From an uncultured Lachnospiraceae bacterium (GTDB lineage Bacteria > Bacillota > Clostridia > Lachnospirales > Lachnospiraceae): a stretch of DNA of 64,000 nt. Positions 42,666 to 52,066 of this stretch are shown piece by piece (position 1 is the first letter of the stretch; each line of letters begins with the position of its first letter). The position numbers were made by a program, and so were the translations under genes. The notes beneath the pieces are model-generated. The model saw only the letters and a program-made list of their open reading frames with translations, was not told the DNA's origin and made no database searches. Location of the stretch: positions 1-64,000 of the forward strand of contig ONHF01000003.1 of the NCBI GenBank assembly GCA_900317555.1. Direction: 5' to 3'.

Positions 42666-43664
42666 TTACATTACATCCGCGAACTGCGGCTTGAGTTTCT
42701 TGAAGATCAGCGACGAGATTACAAAAAGCAGCGATGTCGCGATCCAGAAATAGGTGCTGGAATAAAAGTGCGTGAAGAACCACTCGTGGCCGTACACCGA
42801 CATGCGGTAGCCTTCCACGATATAGGTCATCGGATTCAGCTTGATGATCCACTTCACTTTGTCGGGAACCATGTTGATGTTCCAGAGAATGGGTGTTGCC
42901 CACATGCCGACCTGCATGACGATTCCAACGATCTGCTGCAGATCCCGGAAAAACACCACGATCGAGCATGTCGCATAGGACAGACCCAGAATCAGAATGT
43001 ACTCGCAGAACGAATAATACAGCAGCTGCAGCCAGTATACACTCGGCGGATAACCGTAGAACCAGGCGATCAGAAGCAGCACCGCTGTGAAGCCGACATG
43101 CACGAACATTGCCGCCGTGATCTTGATGATCGGCAGCACGCTGATTTTGAACAGCACTTTTTTGACGAGGTAATTGTATTCGAGAAGCGAGGTCATCCCG
43201 CCCATCACCGCGTCGGAGAAGAAGAACCACGGCACAAGGCCGGCTGTTAAAAACAGAACATACGGCACCTCGATCCCCGCGGAGGTCCTCTGCGGTCCGG
43301 AGCCGAAAATCCTGTCAAAGACGACCCAGTACATGATGACCGTCACGACCGGCGGCACCATCGCCCAGATTGTGCCAAGATACGAACCCGCGTAACGTTT
43401 CCTGAAGTCATTGCGCGAAAGGCGCCAGATCAGCCGGCGGTTCTGGTAAAGCTCCTGCGGCAGCTGCGTGATTTTGTCGTACAGAGCCGTAAACAGCACC
43501 GTACCAAGGCCGAGGAGCAGACTTCCCGAAATCTTCTTGAGGCGCGCCGTATCCGGATCTTCCAGCGGATTGTCGTGGAGAATGAGGATGCAGAACAGCA
43601 CCGCGGCGGCCAGCCAGACGAGCAGAAGGATTATTCTTTTCCTGTTTCGTAATTTATTATCCAT
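42666..43664 (-). CDS. Polysaccharide ABC-2 type export permease (Wzm/TagG-like)
   Basis: Channel subunit of the glycan exporter. The 332 residues contain a typical ABC-2 core: cytoplasmic NDFRKRYAGSYLGTIWAMVPP (in two pieces: NDFRKRYAGSYLG, TIWAMVPP), then six membrane helices and GMWATPILWNINMVP, LNPMTYIVEGYR. Two extra hydrophobic segments precede the core (about 10-32 and 48-66), making it roughly 70 residues longer than minimal TagG/Wzm proteins. I chose ATG 43664, the only ATG after the rfbC stop that leaves the full first helix; its ribosome site is weak. Confidence 0.9.
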   Translation of the reverse strand: MDNKLRNRKRIILLLVWLAAAVLFCILILHDNPLEDPDTARLKKISGSLLLGLGTVLFTALYDKITQLPQELYQNRRLIWRLSRNDFRKRYAGSYLGTIWAMVPPVVTVIMYWVVFDRIFGSGPQRTSAGIEVPYVLFLTAGLVPWFFFSDAVMGGMTSLLEYNYLVKKVLFKISVLPIIKITAAMFVHVGFTAVLLLIAWFYGYPPSVYWLQLLYYSFCEYILILGLSYATCSIVVFFRDLQQIVGIVMQVGMWATPILWNINMVPDKVKWIIKLNPMTYIVEGYRMSVYGHEWFFTHFYSSTYFWIATSLLFVISSLIFKKLKPQFADVM

Positions 43665-43687
43665 ATGTGCGTCCGCGTCCCGCAGGA

Positions 43688-44305
43688 TCACAGATTTCTT
43701 TCCTTCCTGTACTGCGCGATGCCGGCCCACTTCTGGTCCTTGCCGGAAAGCGTAAGAGGCGTTCCGTCTTCGAGCGCGTAGCCTGCGGCGCAAGGGGTTC
43801 CGTCATAGGATCCTGTAACCTGCGGCCATTTGATGCCGATGCCGGGATCGTTCCACGCGATGCCGGCTTCATCATTCGGGTGCCAGAAATCATCCACCTT
43901 ATAGCAGAACTCCGCCTCGTCCGACAAAACAAGAAAGCCGTGGGCGAAATTCTTCGGGATAAAGAACTGTTTCTTATTCTCCGCGCTGAGGACAACGCCG
44001 AACCACTTGCCGAACGTTTCCGAGCCGGGGCGCAGATCCACCGCCACATCAAAGACAGTTCCGTTTACAACGCGGACAAGCTTGGACTGGGCGTACTGAA
44101 TCTGGAAATGAAGACCGCGGAGTACTCCCTTTTTGGAAGACGACTGGTTGTCCTGCACGAACTCGCAGTCGATGCCGGCTTCCACAAAATCCTTTTTCTG
44201 ATACGTCTCCATAAAATATCCGCGGTCATCTCCATGAACAGAAGGCGTAATTACCTTGAGTCCCTTGATGCCGCCGCAGTCATTTTCCACACTGATCTGT
44301 CCCAT
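43688..44305 (-). CDS. rfbC: dTDP-4-dehydrorhamnose 3,5-epimerase
   Basis: Third enzyme of dTDP-L-rhamnose synthesis. The 205-residue RmlC cupin shows the N-terminal block GLKVITPSVHGDDRGYFMETY, the catalytic His in VLRGLHFQ (His66), FDVAVDLRPGS, and FIPKNFAHGF with the metal-free cupin residues. It lies 103 bases after rfbA, the longest internal gap of the operon, with nothing recognisable in it. rfbD (the final reductase) is not in the window. Confidence 0.95.
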   Translation of the reverse strand: MGQISVENDCGGIKGLKVITPSVHGDDRGYFMETYQKKDFVEAGIDCEFVQDNQSSSKKGVLRGLHFQIQYAQSKLVRVVNGTVFDVAVDLRPGSETFGKWFGVVLSAENKKQFFIPKNFAHGFLVLSDEAEFCYKVDDFWHPNDEAGIAWNDPGIGIKWPQVTGSYDGTPCAAGYALEDGTPLTLSGKDQKWAGIAQYRKERNL

Positions 44306-44408
44306 AATATACCGTTACTCCTTCAATCTTTCCTAAAGTCCGTTTCCAGCGCGCGTCTGTCCTGCCCGCCGTGTCAGCTGCGGCAAAGTCCGCGCCGGCA
44401 GGCCCGCT

Positions 44409-45287
44409 TCAAAGCCCGTTCGCGATGTCGCACAGATACCTGCCGTAATTTGTCTTCATGAGCGGCTGCGCCAGCTTCAGCAGCTGCTCTCTGCCTATGA
44501 AGCCGCGCTTGTACGCGATCTCCTCGATGCAGGAAATATACAGTCCCTGGCGTTTCTGGAAGGCCGCGACAAAGTCCGCCGCGTCCAGAAGCTGGTCATG
44601 CGTACCGGTATCCAGCCACGCGAAGCCTCTTCCAAGCGTCTCCACGCGCAGCGTCCCGCGCCTTAAATACTCGTTGTTGATGCTCGTGATCTCAATTTCG
44701 CCGCGGGCCGAAGGCTTCACGTTCTTTGCGATTTCCACGACATCATTGTCATAGAAGTACAGCCCCGGGACCGCGTAATTGGACTTCGGATGCTCGGGCT
44801 TTTCCTCGATCGAAACCGCCTTGCCGTCCTTGTCAAATTCGACGACGCCATACGCTTTCGGATCGCGGACATAGTAGCCGAAGATCGTCGCTCCGCCGTC
44901 CCTCGATACGCGCTCATTTGTATGCAGAAGGACTCTCGAAAAGCTCTGCCCGTAGAAAATGTTGTCTCCAAGAACCAGCGCGCACGCGTCATCTCCGATG
45001 AAGTCCGCGCCGATGATGAACGCCTCTGCAAGGCCGTTGGGCTTTTCCTGCACTTTGTAGGAAAAAGACATGCCAAGCTGAGAGCCGTCACCTAGAAGAT
45101 CTTCGAAAACCGGCAGATCTCTCGGCGTCGAAATAATCAGCACTTCACGGATTCCCGCGAGCATCAGCGTGGAAAGCGGATAATAGATCATCGGCTTGTC
45201 ATACACCGGCATGATCTGCTTGGAGATTGCCTTCGTCAGAGGATATAGTCTTGTGCCGGAACCGCCGGCAAGAATTATGCCTTTCAT
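44409..45287 (-). CDS. rfbA: Glucose-1-phosphate thymidylyltransferase
   Basis: Makes dTDP-glucose from glucose 1-phosphate and dTTP. The 292 residues begin [17 protein letters not shown], the nucleotide-binding loop, and contain [54 protein letters not shown] and [15 protein letters not shown], all RmlA signatures. Length is standard. It lies 3 bases after rfbB. Confidence 0.97.
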   Translation of the reverse strand: MKGIILAGGSGTRLYPLTKAISKQIMPVYDKPMIYYPLSTLMLAGIREVLIISTPRDLPVFEDLLGDGSQLGMSFSYKVQEKPNGLAEAFIIGADFIGDDACALVLGDNIFYGQSFSRVLLHTNERVSRDGGATIFGYYVRDPKAYGVVEFDKDGKAVSIEEKPEHPKSNYAVPGLYFYDNDVVEIAKNVKPSARGEIEITSINNEYLRRGTLRVETLGRGFAWLDTGTHDQLLDAADFVAAFQKRQGLYISCIEEIAYKRGFIGREQLLKLAQPLMKTNYGRYLCDIANGL

Positions 45288-45290
45288 GGA

Positions 45291-46388
45291 TTACCCGATC
45301 ACCTTTCTGTCGCCGTACATCTTTTCATAATACTGCTGATAATTTCCGGACGTTATGTGCTCCATCCAGTCCATGTGGTCAAAATACCACTTGATCGTCA
45401 TCCGGATGCCTTCCCGGAACATGGTCTCCGGCAGCCATCCCAGCTCCTTATGAATCTTGTCCGGCGCGATCGCGTATCTTCTGTCGTGGCCTTTTCTGTC
45501 TTCAACATACTCGATGAGATCTTCGGAAACATTCGCCTTCCTCGGATCGTCATCGGACAGCTCCTCGCGCAGCACTTCGATGATGGTTTTTACGATCTCA
45601 ATATTCTGCTTCTCGTTGTGTCCGCCGACATTGTAGGTCTCGCCGCTGATGCCCTTCTCGGATACCAGATCAATTGCCTTGCAGTGGTCCTCGACATACA
45701 GCCAGTCGCGGACGTTCCTGCCGTCGCCGTAAACCGGAAGCTTCCTGCCCGCCAGCGCGTTGTTAATCATCAGAGGAATCAGCTTTTCCGGGAACTGGTA
45801 AGGGCCGTAATTGTTCGAGCAGTTCGTGATATTCATCGGGAAGCCGTAGGTATCATGATACGCCTTGACCAGCATGTCCGAGGACGCCTTGGAAGCGCTG
45901 TAGGGACTGTGCGGCTGATAGGGCGTCGTCTCATAGAAGTACGCGTCCGGATCCTCCGGCAGAGAACCGTAAACCTCGTCTGTCGAAACATGGCAGAACT
46001 TCTTGCCCTCGCGGAACGAGCCGTCCGGCAGCTCCCAGGCTTCCTTCGCGCAGTTGAGCATGTTCGCGGTGCCGAGGACATTCGTCTTTACAAAAAGCTC
46101 CGGCTCCCTGATCGAACGATCGACATGGGACTCGGCCGCGAAGTGGATGACTCTGTCAACGTCATAGTCATGAAAAACAGCCCGGATCGCATCCTTGTCA
46201 CAGATGTCCGCCTTCACAAAGTGGTAATTCGGAAGGTTCTCCACGTCTTTCAGGTTCTCCAGATTACCGGCATACGTCAGCTTGTCGACGTTGATGATTT
46301 CAATCGAGTCCCCGTATTTGCCCAGCATATAGTGAATAAAGTTGGAGCCGATGAAACCGGCGCCGCCTGTAACCAGATATGTTTTCAT
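45291..46388 (-). CDS. rfbB: dTDP-glucose 4,6-dehydratase
   Basis: Converts dTDP-glucose to dTDP-4-keto-6-deoxyglucose. The 365-residue extended SDR has the NAD motif TGGAGFIG (7-14), STDEVYG (catalytic Asp137, Glu138) and YSASK (Tyr163, Lys167), plus NCSNNYGPYQFPEKLIP. ATG 46388 is preceded by AGGAGG at 11 bases. It is the first gene of the polysaccharide operon. A TATACT box about 40-50 bases upstream may be part of its promoter, but no good -35 is visible. Confidence 0.97.
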   Translation of the reverse strand: MKTYLVTGGAGFIGSNFIHYMLGKYGDSIEIINVDKLTYAGNLENLKDVENLPNYHFVKADICDKDAIRAVFHDYDVDRVIHFAAESHVDRSIREPELFVKTNVLGTANMLNCAKEAWELPDGSFREGKKFCHVSTDEVYGSLPEDPDAYFYETTPYQPHSPYSASKASSDMLVKAYHDTYGFPMNITNCSNNYGPYQFPEKLIPLMINNALAGRKLPVYGDGRNVRDWLYVEDHCKAIDLVSEKGISGETYNVGGHNEKQNIEIVKTIIEVLREELSDDDPRKANVSEDLIEYVEDRKGHDRRYAIAPDKIHKELGWLPETMFREGIRMTIKWYFDHMDWMEHITSGNYQQYYEKMYGDRKVIG

Positions 46389-46459
46389 TTAATCAGAATT
46401 CCTCCTGTGTTTGATCAAAAGCCGCAAAAAGCCGTATACAGTATAGCATATCCCGCGGT

Positions 46460-49400
46460 TCAGTACGCACGGTAAAACATATTCATGTCGACGTTCCCCT
46501 TAATGCCGCTGATCCGGCCGCTTGAGCTGTACTGCCATATATCATAGCGGCTTGCGGTATAGGTCGGCTTCGCGGCGTACTGCGCAAGCCAGATATGATA
46601 CCCTGTCAGTGCACCGACGTTGATATTGTGCGTAAACCACGACTTGTTCGCGTAAACGCCGGCCTTGTAGCCAGAGTTTTCAACCGTTCTGCAGAAAGCC
46701 GCGATATTCGCGGTTCTCTGGGCGACGCTGACGCGGTCGCCTCTTCCCCCCGATCCTTCGACATCAATGAAAATCGGGAGACTGACATGATAGCCGGATG
46801 CCAGCTGCACGGCCATGGAAGCCTCTTCCACAGCTTCCGCCTCATTCGTCGCCTGCGAGAAGATATAAATGCCGACGCGGATGCCTGCCGCGGTAGCGCC
46901 GGAAGCATTTCTCGAAAACGCGGAGTCACGGATCAGCGCGCCGGTCGAAGAGCCCCGGTATCCCGCGCGGATAATCGCGTAAGAGACGCCCGAGCGCGCG
47001 ACCTGGCTCCAGTCGATCTGACCGTTCCACGTGGAAACATCGATGCCGAGCCGGCTGTCGCTGCCGTTTAAAACGCCTTCTGCATTGAACGTATAGGAAA
47101 CACCCTGAATAATCTGTGTCCCTGTGACGGGCTTTCCTGTTTTGTCAAAGAAATAAGTGAGCCCGTCCAGCGTCTGCCAGCCGGTATAACGGTATCTCTT
47201 CGCCACCTTGCCCTTGCGGTAAAAGACATCGTATTTGCTGTAGTCGGCTGTCGTCGCTTCACGGTACGAATCACCGTCTTTGACGTAGAGCTGATTTCCG
47301 TCCTTGTCTTTGAGGGGCAGCACTGCTCCTTCCGTGACTTTGACCTGCACATCCGCCCGGACATTCGCGTCCGCGCGAAGCTCTGCCGTCACAGTTGTCG
47401 TACCTTTCGCCTTTGCGGTGATGACACCGCTTTCAGAAACGGAAGCAATCTTTTCATCCGCGCTCTGAAAGAGGACAAGTCCCGCATCGTTTGAAGTCTT
47501 CCCGTCTTCTCCCCTGACCGTAACCGAAAGCTGCTGCGTCCTGCCGGCAGCAAGTGTTATGGAAGAAGGGGAAAGCTGAACGGAAGCCTTCGTTTTCTTC
47601 TCTGTGACCGTGACCTTGATGGTGCCTGTCAGCGTTTTCGGATCAGCGTCCGGATCGGCAAGGCTCGCAGTCACCACGATTTCCGCAGTCCCTGACTTAA
47701 TGCCCGTGACCGTGATCCGCTTGCCTTTCTCGGAACTGATCTGCGCAATCGAAGCATCCGGTCTGCTCCAGGCAAACTGCGTAGCGTACGGCTCGTTTAC
47801 CGCGGCCGTAATTTCGGTTTTATCACCGACCGCAATGGTAATCTCCGAAGGAATCGTCAGCTTGTAATCTTTCTTCGGCTTGTCCTTTCCGTCTCCGGAA
47901 GTGTCTTTAGTGGACGCCGCGGAGGATGCTTCGGTGCTGCCTGTCTGTCCCGTCTGTGTGCCTGCCGTGCTGCCGGCACCGCCGCTTTCGCTGCTGCCCG
48001 AAGTCCCGCTCCCGGTACTGCCGCCTTCGCTGCTGCCTGCTGTGCCACTCCCGGTACTGCCGCCTTCGCTGCTGCCCGCCGGAGCGCTTCCTTCGCTGCC
48101 GGATGTTCCCGCAGACGACATGCCTTCTCCGTTATCACTGCTGCCCGCCGCAGTGTTCTCGCTGCTGCCCGAAGTCCCGCTTCCGGCACTGCCGCTTTCG
48201 CTGCCGCTGACCGTGCTCTGTGTGTTGTTATCCGCGGTGCCCGCCGCGCCTGCGCTGCCCGTTCCGGCGGCCTCGGAAGTTCCCACCGCGGGAAGCTCCT
48301 TCGAAAGCCTGCGGAAATTTCCGCTGATCTTACCTGTAAAAGCCTTGAGGGAAGGGTCCGGCACATCCTTTTTCTGCACTTCCTGATAGCCGTCCTCCGC
48401 TGTGACAACACCGGTGCCGTCGTCATCCGTGATTTCGGTCTTCGTGGATTCCACCCATTCGACCGTATCCTGGATCTTACTCTCGACGACCGTATCGTTG
48501 CGCGCGGTATCTTCCTTCGCGACGTTGACCTGTGACTCCGACTTGACTTCGTCTGCAACATCGACTTTCTTGTAGGCGATCTTGTCCGTGACTGCAATGG
48601 TCTGCGGCTCTTCGGGAATCTTGAACTTCGAATACAGCTTGAAATCTTCCGGCAGCGGATCGGTGTCCGCGATGACCTTTTCCGTATCGAGTAGCTGCTC
48701 GAGCGTCACCGTATATTTGCCGTTTTTAATACCGGTCTTGTAAATGATGCCGTCCTGATCGTCATCTTCATACTCTGTCTTTTTGCCGGCTTCGTCCGCG
48801 ACACTGATCTTGAACGGAACGCCGGAGATCAGAGAGCCGTTGTCGTCCCTGCGGATCTTGACCTTGATATCACTCTGAATGGTGGACAGCGTGAAACTGA
48901 CGGGAATTGTTCCCGCCTTTGACAGAAGTTCTTCTCTTTCTTTCTGCTGCTGCGCTTCCAGAGCCTTCTGCTCGTCCTTCTGCTGTCTGGCCTTCGCCAC
49001 CTGTTCGAATTTATCGCCGCCGATCACGCTGATGCCCTCAAGGCTCTGCCCGATTGAGGCATAGGAGGCTGCCGCGGCCGCGATTCTGCGTGTGCCGCTG
49101 ATCTGAATTCCCAGGTATACGCTGACACCGGCGATTGCCACTGCTGTAAGACCGATTGCCCAGTTCAGTAAAGAGCCGCGGCGCCTGCCCTCTTCCTTCT
49201 CCTCCGGTCCTTCGGGCAGCGGATTCTGCTCCTTCGCCGGAGCATTCTCTGTAAGTCCGGCCCGGGGCTGCGTCATATAGGCGTACGCGGCAGCATCTTC
49301 CGCATAGTCATCTTCTCCGCCTTCGAATTCACGCGCCCCCTCCGGGACATCGTCGTCCAGAAAAGACTCCTCCTCAAAGGTATCAGAAGATAGTACGTCT

Positions 49401-49495
49401 GTATCATCCAGAAAGCCGGTATCCTTTAAAGAAGCTGTATCATCCAGAAAGGTGCCGGTTTCGTCTGCATCCCGCCTGTTCTGTTCTGTCGCCAT
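46460..49495 (-). CDS. Membrane-anchored GH25 lysozyme with Big2 domains
   Basis: Predicted muramidase held at the membrane. 1011 residues: acidic cytoplasmic tail (1-100), one membrane helix (about 109-131), coiled coil (155-185), a SpaA/Cna-like region (about 190-300), Ser/Gly repeats (445-545), two Big2-type domains (about 555-735), a choline-binding-like repeat (GWQTLDGLTYFFDKTGKPV), and the GH25 domain 815-1011. GH25 catalytic residues are kept: Asp819 in GIDVS, Asp911 and Glu913 in FIDVE. ATG 49495 follows GGGGGG; a longer in-frame extension is rejected because a consensus promoter lies inside it. Divergent from the SGNH-like gene. Confidence 0.9.
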   Translation of the reverse strand: MATEQNRRDADETGTFLDDTASLKDTGFLDDTDVLSSDTFEEESFLDDDVPEGAREFEGGEDDYAEDAAAYAYMTQPRAGLTENAPAKEQNPLPEGPEEKEEGRRRGSLLNWAIGLTAVAIAGVSVYLGIQISGTRRIAAAAASYASIGQSLEGISVIGGDKFEQVAKARQQKDEQKALEAQQQKEREELLSKAGTIPVSFTLSTIQSDIKVKIRRDDNGSLISGVPFKISVADEAGKKTEYEDDDQDGIIYKTGIKNGKYTVTLEQLLDTEKVIADTDPLPEDFKLYSKFKIPEEPQTIAVTDKIAYKKVDVADEVKSESQVNVAKEDTARNDTVVESKIQDTVEWVESTKTEITDDDGTGVVTAEDGYQEVQKKDVPDPSLKAFTGKISGNFRRLSKELPAVGTSEAAGTGSAGAAGTADNNTQSTVSGSESGSAGSGTSGSSENTAAGSSDNGEGMSSAGTSGSEGSAPAGSSEGGSTGSGTAGSSEGGSTGSGTSGSSESGGAGSTAGTQTGQTGSTEASSAASTKDTSGDGKDKPKKDYKLTIPSEITIAVGDKTEITAAVNEPYATQFAWSRPDASIAQISSEKGKRITVTGIKSGTAEIVVTASLADPDADPKTLTGTIKVTVTEKKTKASVQLSPSSITLAAGRTQQLSVTVRGEDGKTSNDAGLVLFQSADEKIASVSESGVITAKAKGTTTVTAELRADANVRADVQVKVTEGAVLPLKDKDGNQLYVKDGDSYREATTADYSKYDVFYRKGKVAKRYRYTGWQTLDGLTYFFDKTGKPVTGTQIIQGVSYTFNAEGVLNGSDSRLGIDVSTWNGQIDWSQVARSGVSYAIIRAGYRGSSTGALIRDSAFSRNASGATAAGIRVGIYIFSQATNEAEAVEEASMAVQLASGYHVSLPIFIDVEGSGGRGDRVSVAQRTANIAAFCRTVENSGYKAGVYANKSWFTHNINVGALTGYHIWLAQYAAKPTYTASRYDIWQYSSSGRISGIKGNVDMNMFYRAY
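47960..48220 (-). repeat. Tandem repeats coding the Ser/Gly linker of the GH25 protein
   Basis: A 29-base stretch occurs identically at 48009-48037 and 48048-48076 (period 39 bases, 13 codons, encoding EGGSTGSGT-type units), with more diverged copies on both sides. Confidence 0.8.
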
Positions 49496-49577
49496 GAATT
49501 CCCCCCGGTAAATTTCTCTGCCGCAAATGCAAAAGGGCGCAGTATGCCCATGCGCAAAACAGCCATAATATGTAGGA

Positions 49578-49606
49578 ATTATACCCTTGCGGGACATATA
49601 CGACAA
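49578..49606 (-). promoter_or_regulatory. Promoter of the GH25 lysozyme gene
   Basis: Minus strand TTGTCG (49606-49601), 17-base spacer, TATAAT (49583-49578), about 80 bases before the gene. In the same 203-base divergent gap the plus-strand gene has only AT-rich -10-like sequence (49642-49650) and no clear -35. Confidence 0.8.
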
Positions 49607-49698
49607 GTGCGGCCGACGTGGATTTTTGCCCTGTTCTATTGTATTATATTGGGAATCACGTACTTTATTCGGAAATTTCTGACACAGAGAGGATACGG

Positions 49699-51174
49699 AT
49701 GGATAATAGAAAAAGGCAGGACGCAGGTCCTTCCGGACTGGAAATATATTCACTGGAGGACCTTCTTTCGGAGCCGCAGGAAACTCCGGACGCGGCTTCT
49801 TCGAGAGCGGACGCTTCGAAGAGCAGTGGCACCGGTGACAGTGCGGACAGTGATCACGTCGCGGACAGCGCGCACGATATACAGGACGCGGAGCATACAA
49901 CGCTCGACGAAGACATCATTGGCGCAGTGCGGAAGGCAAGAACCTCCGGCATTTCCCGGGATGAATTTACCGTGACGACAGATACTTCTCCTGTTCCCGT
50001 CATTGTCGGCACATCGCTTGTCGAAGAGGAAGACAAGGCCGGCAGAACAGGCAGGGACGACTCTCCGGTCTCCGGCGCCGGAGCGCGCCGGTCTCCGGCA
50101 GGCTCTGACGTCGGGGAACCGGACGCAGATGGGCTGTATGCGGATAACCCGGACGCGGGCGAGCCGGGAGGAAGAAGGCAGCGTCCGCGCGTCAACCTGC
50201 ACGTTCTGCTGGCTCTTGTCATCGTCGCTGTAGCGGCAGCCGCCGGCATCCGCTTCTATGTCTGGAGCCGCGGCGACAATTCCCTGCTGCCAACGACCTC
50301 GCAGAAGGAAAAGTATCTGGTCGAGGTCAACGACAACATGGTTCTTCTGCCGGAGGAGAAGCTGAAAGGGCATGAAGACGACGGCGTAACAACGATTCTC
50401 GCTCTTGGCAACGCGCCGTTCTCGGACGACACCGGCAAGTCCGGTCTCGCGGGGCAGATCGCCTCGCTTGGAAACGCGACCGTCATCAACGCGGCGTTCC
50501 CCGGCTCCGAAGTCACCTGTCAGAACGCAAGCTACAAGACCGATTCGCAGGAGGATATGGATGACATTTTCAATCTGTTTTACGTCTCCTACGCGATTTC
50601 CCTGCAGGATTACAGCTCTTTGGAAAATGTCGCGAAATTCCACGCGGACGAGCCGCAGTACGCTGCCGCGATAGAGAACCTGAAGAATACGGACATGAAC
50701 AAAGTCGACGTCATCGCCATCATGTATGACGCGAGTGACTACCAGAACAGGCGCCCGGTCTACAACGAAGGCAACCAAGACGAGCTTGTCACCTATGTCG
50801 GGTCGCTGCGCAGCTCGTTCAAACTGCTGCAGGAGAAGTATCCGTGGGTGCGGATTGTTTTTATGTCGCCTACGTACATGCTGCACAAAGAAGAGAACGG
50901 GACAAGCGAGGACGGCCGCACGACCGACCTTGGCAACGGAACGCTCATTCAGTACTGGCAGTTCGCCTATGACACCTGCGGCGACTGCAGCGTCTCCTTC
51001 CTCGACAATTATTACGGTTCGGTCAACGACAGCAATTACAGAAAGTATCTGAAGGATTCCATCCATCTGAACAAAAAGGGATTCACGAAGATCGCGGACC
51101 ATTTCGTGTATAAGGTCCTGCAAAACAAATACGACGAATACGACGCCGGAAGTCTGATGGTCAGCGGCAGCTGA
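49699..51174 (+). CDS. Membrane-anchored SGNH-hydrolase-like protein lacking the nucleophile
   Basis: 491 residues: a disordered acidic cytoplasmic region (1-160), one membrane helix (about 167-190), then an extracellular domain resembling SGNH/GDSL esterases. Where the nucleophile motif GDS is expected there is GNA (Gly237-Asn238-Ala239 in ILALGNAPF); the C-terminal Asp-His pair is kept (Asp453, His456 in KDSIHLNKKGF). It may therefore bind rather than cleave an O-acyl glycan, or use another residue. ATG 49699 has GAGAGG upstream. It is divergent from GH25, which has the same architecture, and 28 bases before metF. Confidence 0.8.
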   Translation: MDNRKRQDAGPSGLEIYSLEDLLSEPQETPDAASSRADASKSSGTGDSADSDHVADSAHDIQDAEHTTLDEDIIGAVRKARTSGISRDEFTVTTDTSPVPVIVGTSLVEEEDKAGRTGRDDSPVSGAGARRSPAGSDVGEPDADGLYADNPDAGEPGGRRQRPRVNLHVLLALVIVAVAAAAGIRFYVWSRGDNSLLPTTSQKEKYLVEVNDNMVLLPEEKLKGHEDDGVTTILALGNAPFSDDTGKSGLAGQIASLGNATVINAAFPGSEVTCQNASYKTDSQEDMDDIFNLFYVSYAISLQDYSSLENVAKFHADEPQYAAAIENLKNTDMNKVDVIAIMYDASDYQNRRPVYNEGNQDELVTYVGSLRSSFKLLQEKYPWVRIVFMSPTYMLHKEENGTSEDGRTTDLGNGTLIQYWQFAYDTCGDCSVSFLDNYYGSVNDSNYRKYLKDSIHLNKKGFTKIADHFVYKVLQNKYDEYDAGSLMVSGS

Positions 51175-51202
51175 AGTTCCCGGCAGCGAAAGGATAAACA
51201 TT

Positions 51203-52066
51203 ATGAAAGTCATCGACATTCTGAACCGGCACGAAGTTACGATTTCGTTTGAAGTCTTTCCGCCCAAAACAGACGACAGGTACGCGCAGGTCGAGGAAGC
51301 CGCGCGTAAAATCGCGGCGCTCTCCCCTGCCTTCATGAGCGTGACTTACGGTGCCGGTGGCGGAACGAGCGCAAACACGGCCGCGATCGCTGCGGATCTG
51401 CAGAATAAATACGGAACCACCGTGCTCGCCCATCTGACCTGCGTCTCTTCCACGCGCGCCCATGTGGCGGAAATGATCCACATCTACAGGGAAAAAGGCA
51501 TTGAGAATATCATGGCTCTGCGCGGGGATATTCCGAAGGAGGGCCGCTCGGTGTTCGATTATGATCACGCTTCCCAGCTGATCTATGACATCAAGTCGCA
51601 CGATTCCTCTTTCTGCATCGGCGGCGCCTGCTATCCGGAGGGACATATCGAATGCGAAAGCCCGTCCGAGGACATTTTGCACCTCAAGGAAAAGGTGGAC
51701 GCGGGCGTTGACTTTTTAACGACGCAGATGTTTTTCGACAATAATACGCTCTACAACTTCCTCTACCGCATCCGCGAGAAGGGCATCGAGGTTCCTGTGC
51801 TGCCCGGCATCATGCCGATCACGAACAAACGCCAGGTTGCGCGCAGTGTTTCCCTCTCCGGAGCCACAATTCCGCAGCGTTTCCGGATGATGGTTGACCG
51901 GTTTGGGGACGATCCCGCCAAAATGAAGCAGGCCGGCATCATCTACGCGACCGAACAGATCATCGACCTGATTTCGAACGGTGTGACACACATCCATGTG
52001 TACTCGATGAACAAGCCCGAAATTGCGGCAGGCATCATGAACAGCCTTTCGGAGATTCTCCGATGA
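51203..52066 (+). CDS. metF: Methylenetetrahydrofolate reductase
   Basis: Reduces 5,10-methylene-THF to 5-methyl-THF for methionine synthesis. The 287-residue FAD-binding barrel contains SFEVFPPKTDD, MSVTYGAGGGTSA, HLTCVSSTRAHV, NIMALRGDIPKEG, CIGGACYPEGH, TQMFFDNN and PGIMPITNKRQ. Length is that of the bacterial type without a regulatory domain. It overlaps the next gene by ATGA. Confidence 0.96.
   Translation: MKVIDILNRHEVTISFEVFPPKTDDRYAQVEEAARKIAALSPAFMSVTYGAGGGTSANTAAIAADLQNKYGTTVLAHLTCVSSTRAHVAEMIHIYREKGIENIMALRGDIPKEGRSVFDYDHASQLIYDIKSHDSSFCIGGACYPEGHIECESPSEDILHLKEKVDAGVDFLTTQMFFDNNTLYNFLYRIREKGIEVPVLPGIMPITNKRQVARSVSLSGATIPQRFRMMVDRFGDDPAKMKQAGIIYATEQIIDLISNGVTHIHVYSMNKPEIAAGIMNSLSEILR

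Noticed and set aside
49496-49900. Longer GH25 protein starting upstream at 49900
   Set aside because: The extension crosses a consensus promoter and overlaps the divergent SGNH-like gene; ATG 49495 has a strong purine-rich site.
49750-51336. Open frame of 528 codons on the minus strand opposite the SGNH-like gene
   Set aside because: The plus-strand protein has a clear helix, SGNH pattern and ribosome site; the antisense product has none of these.
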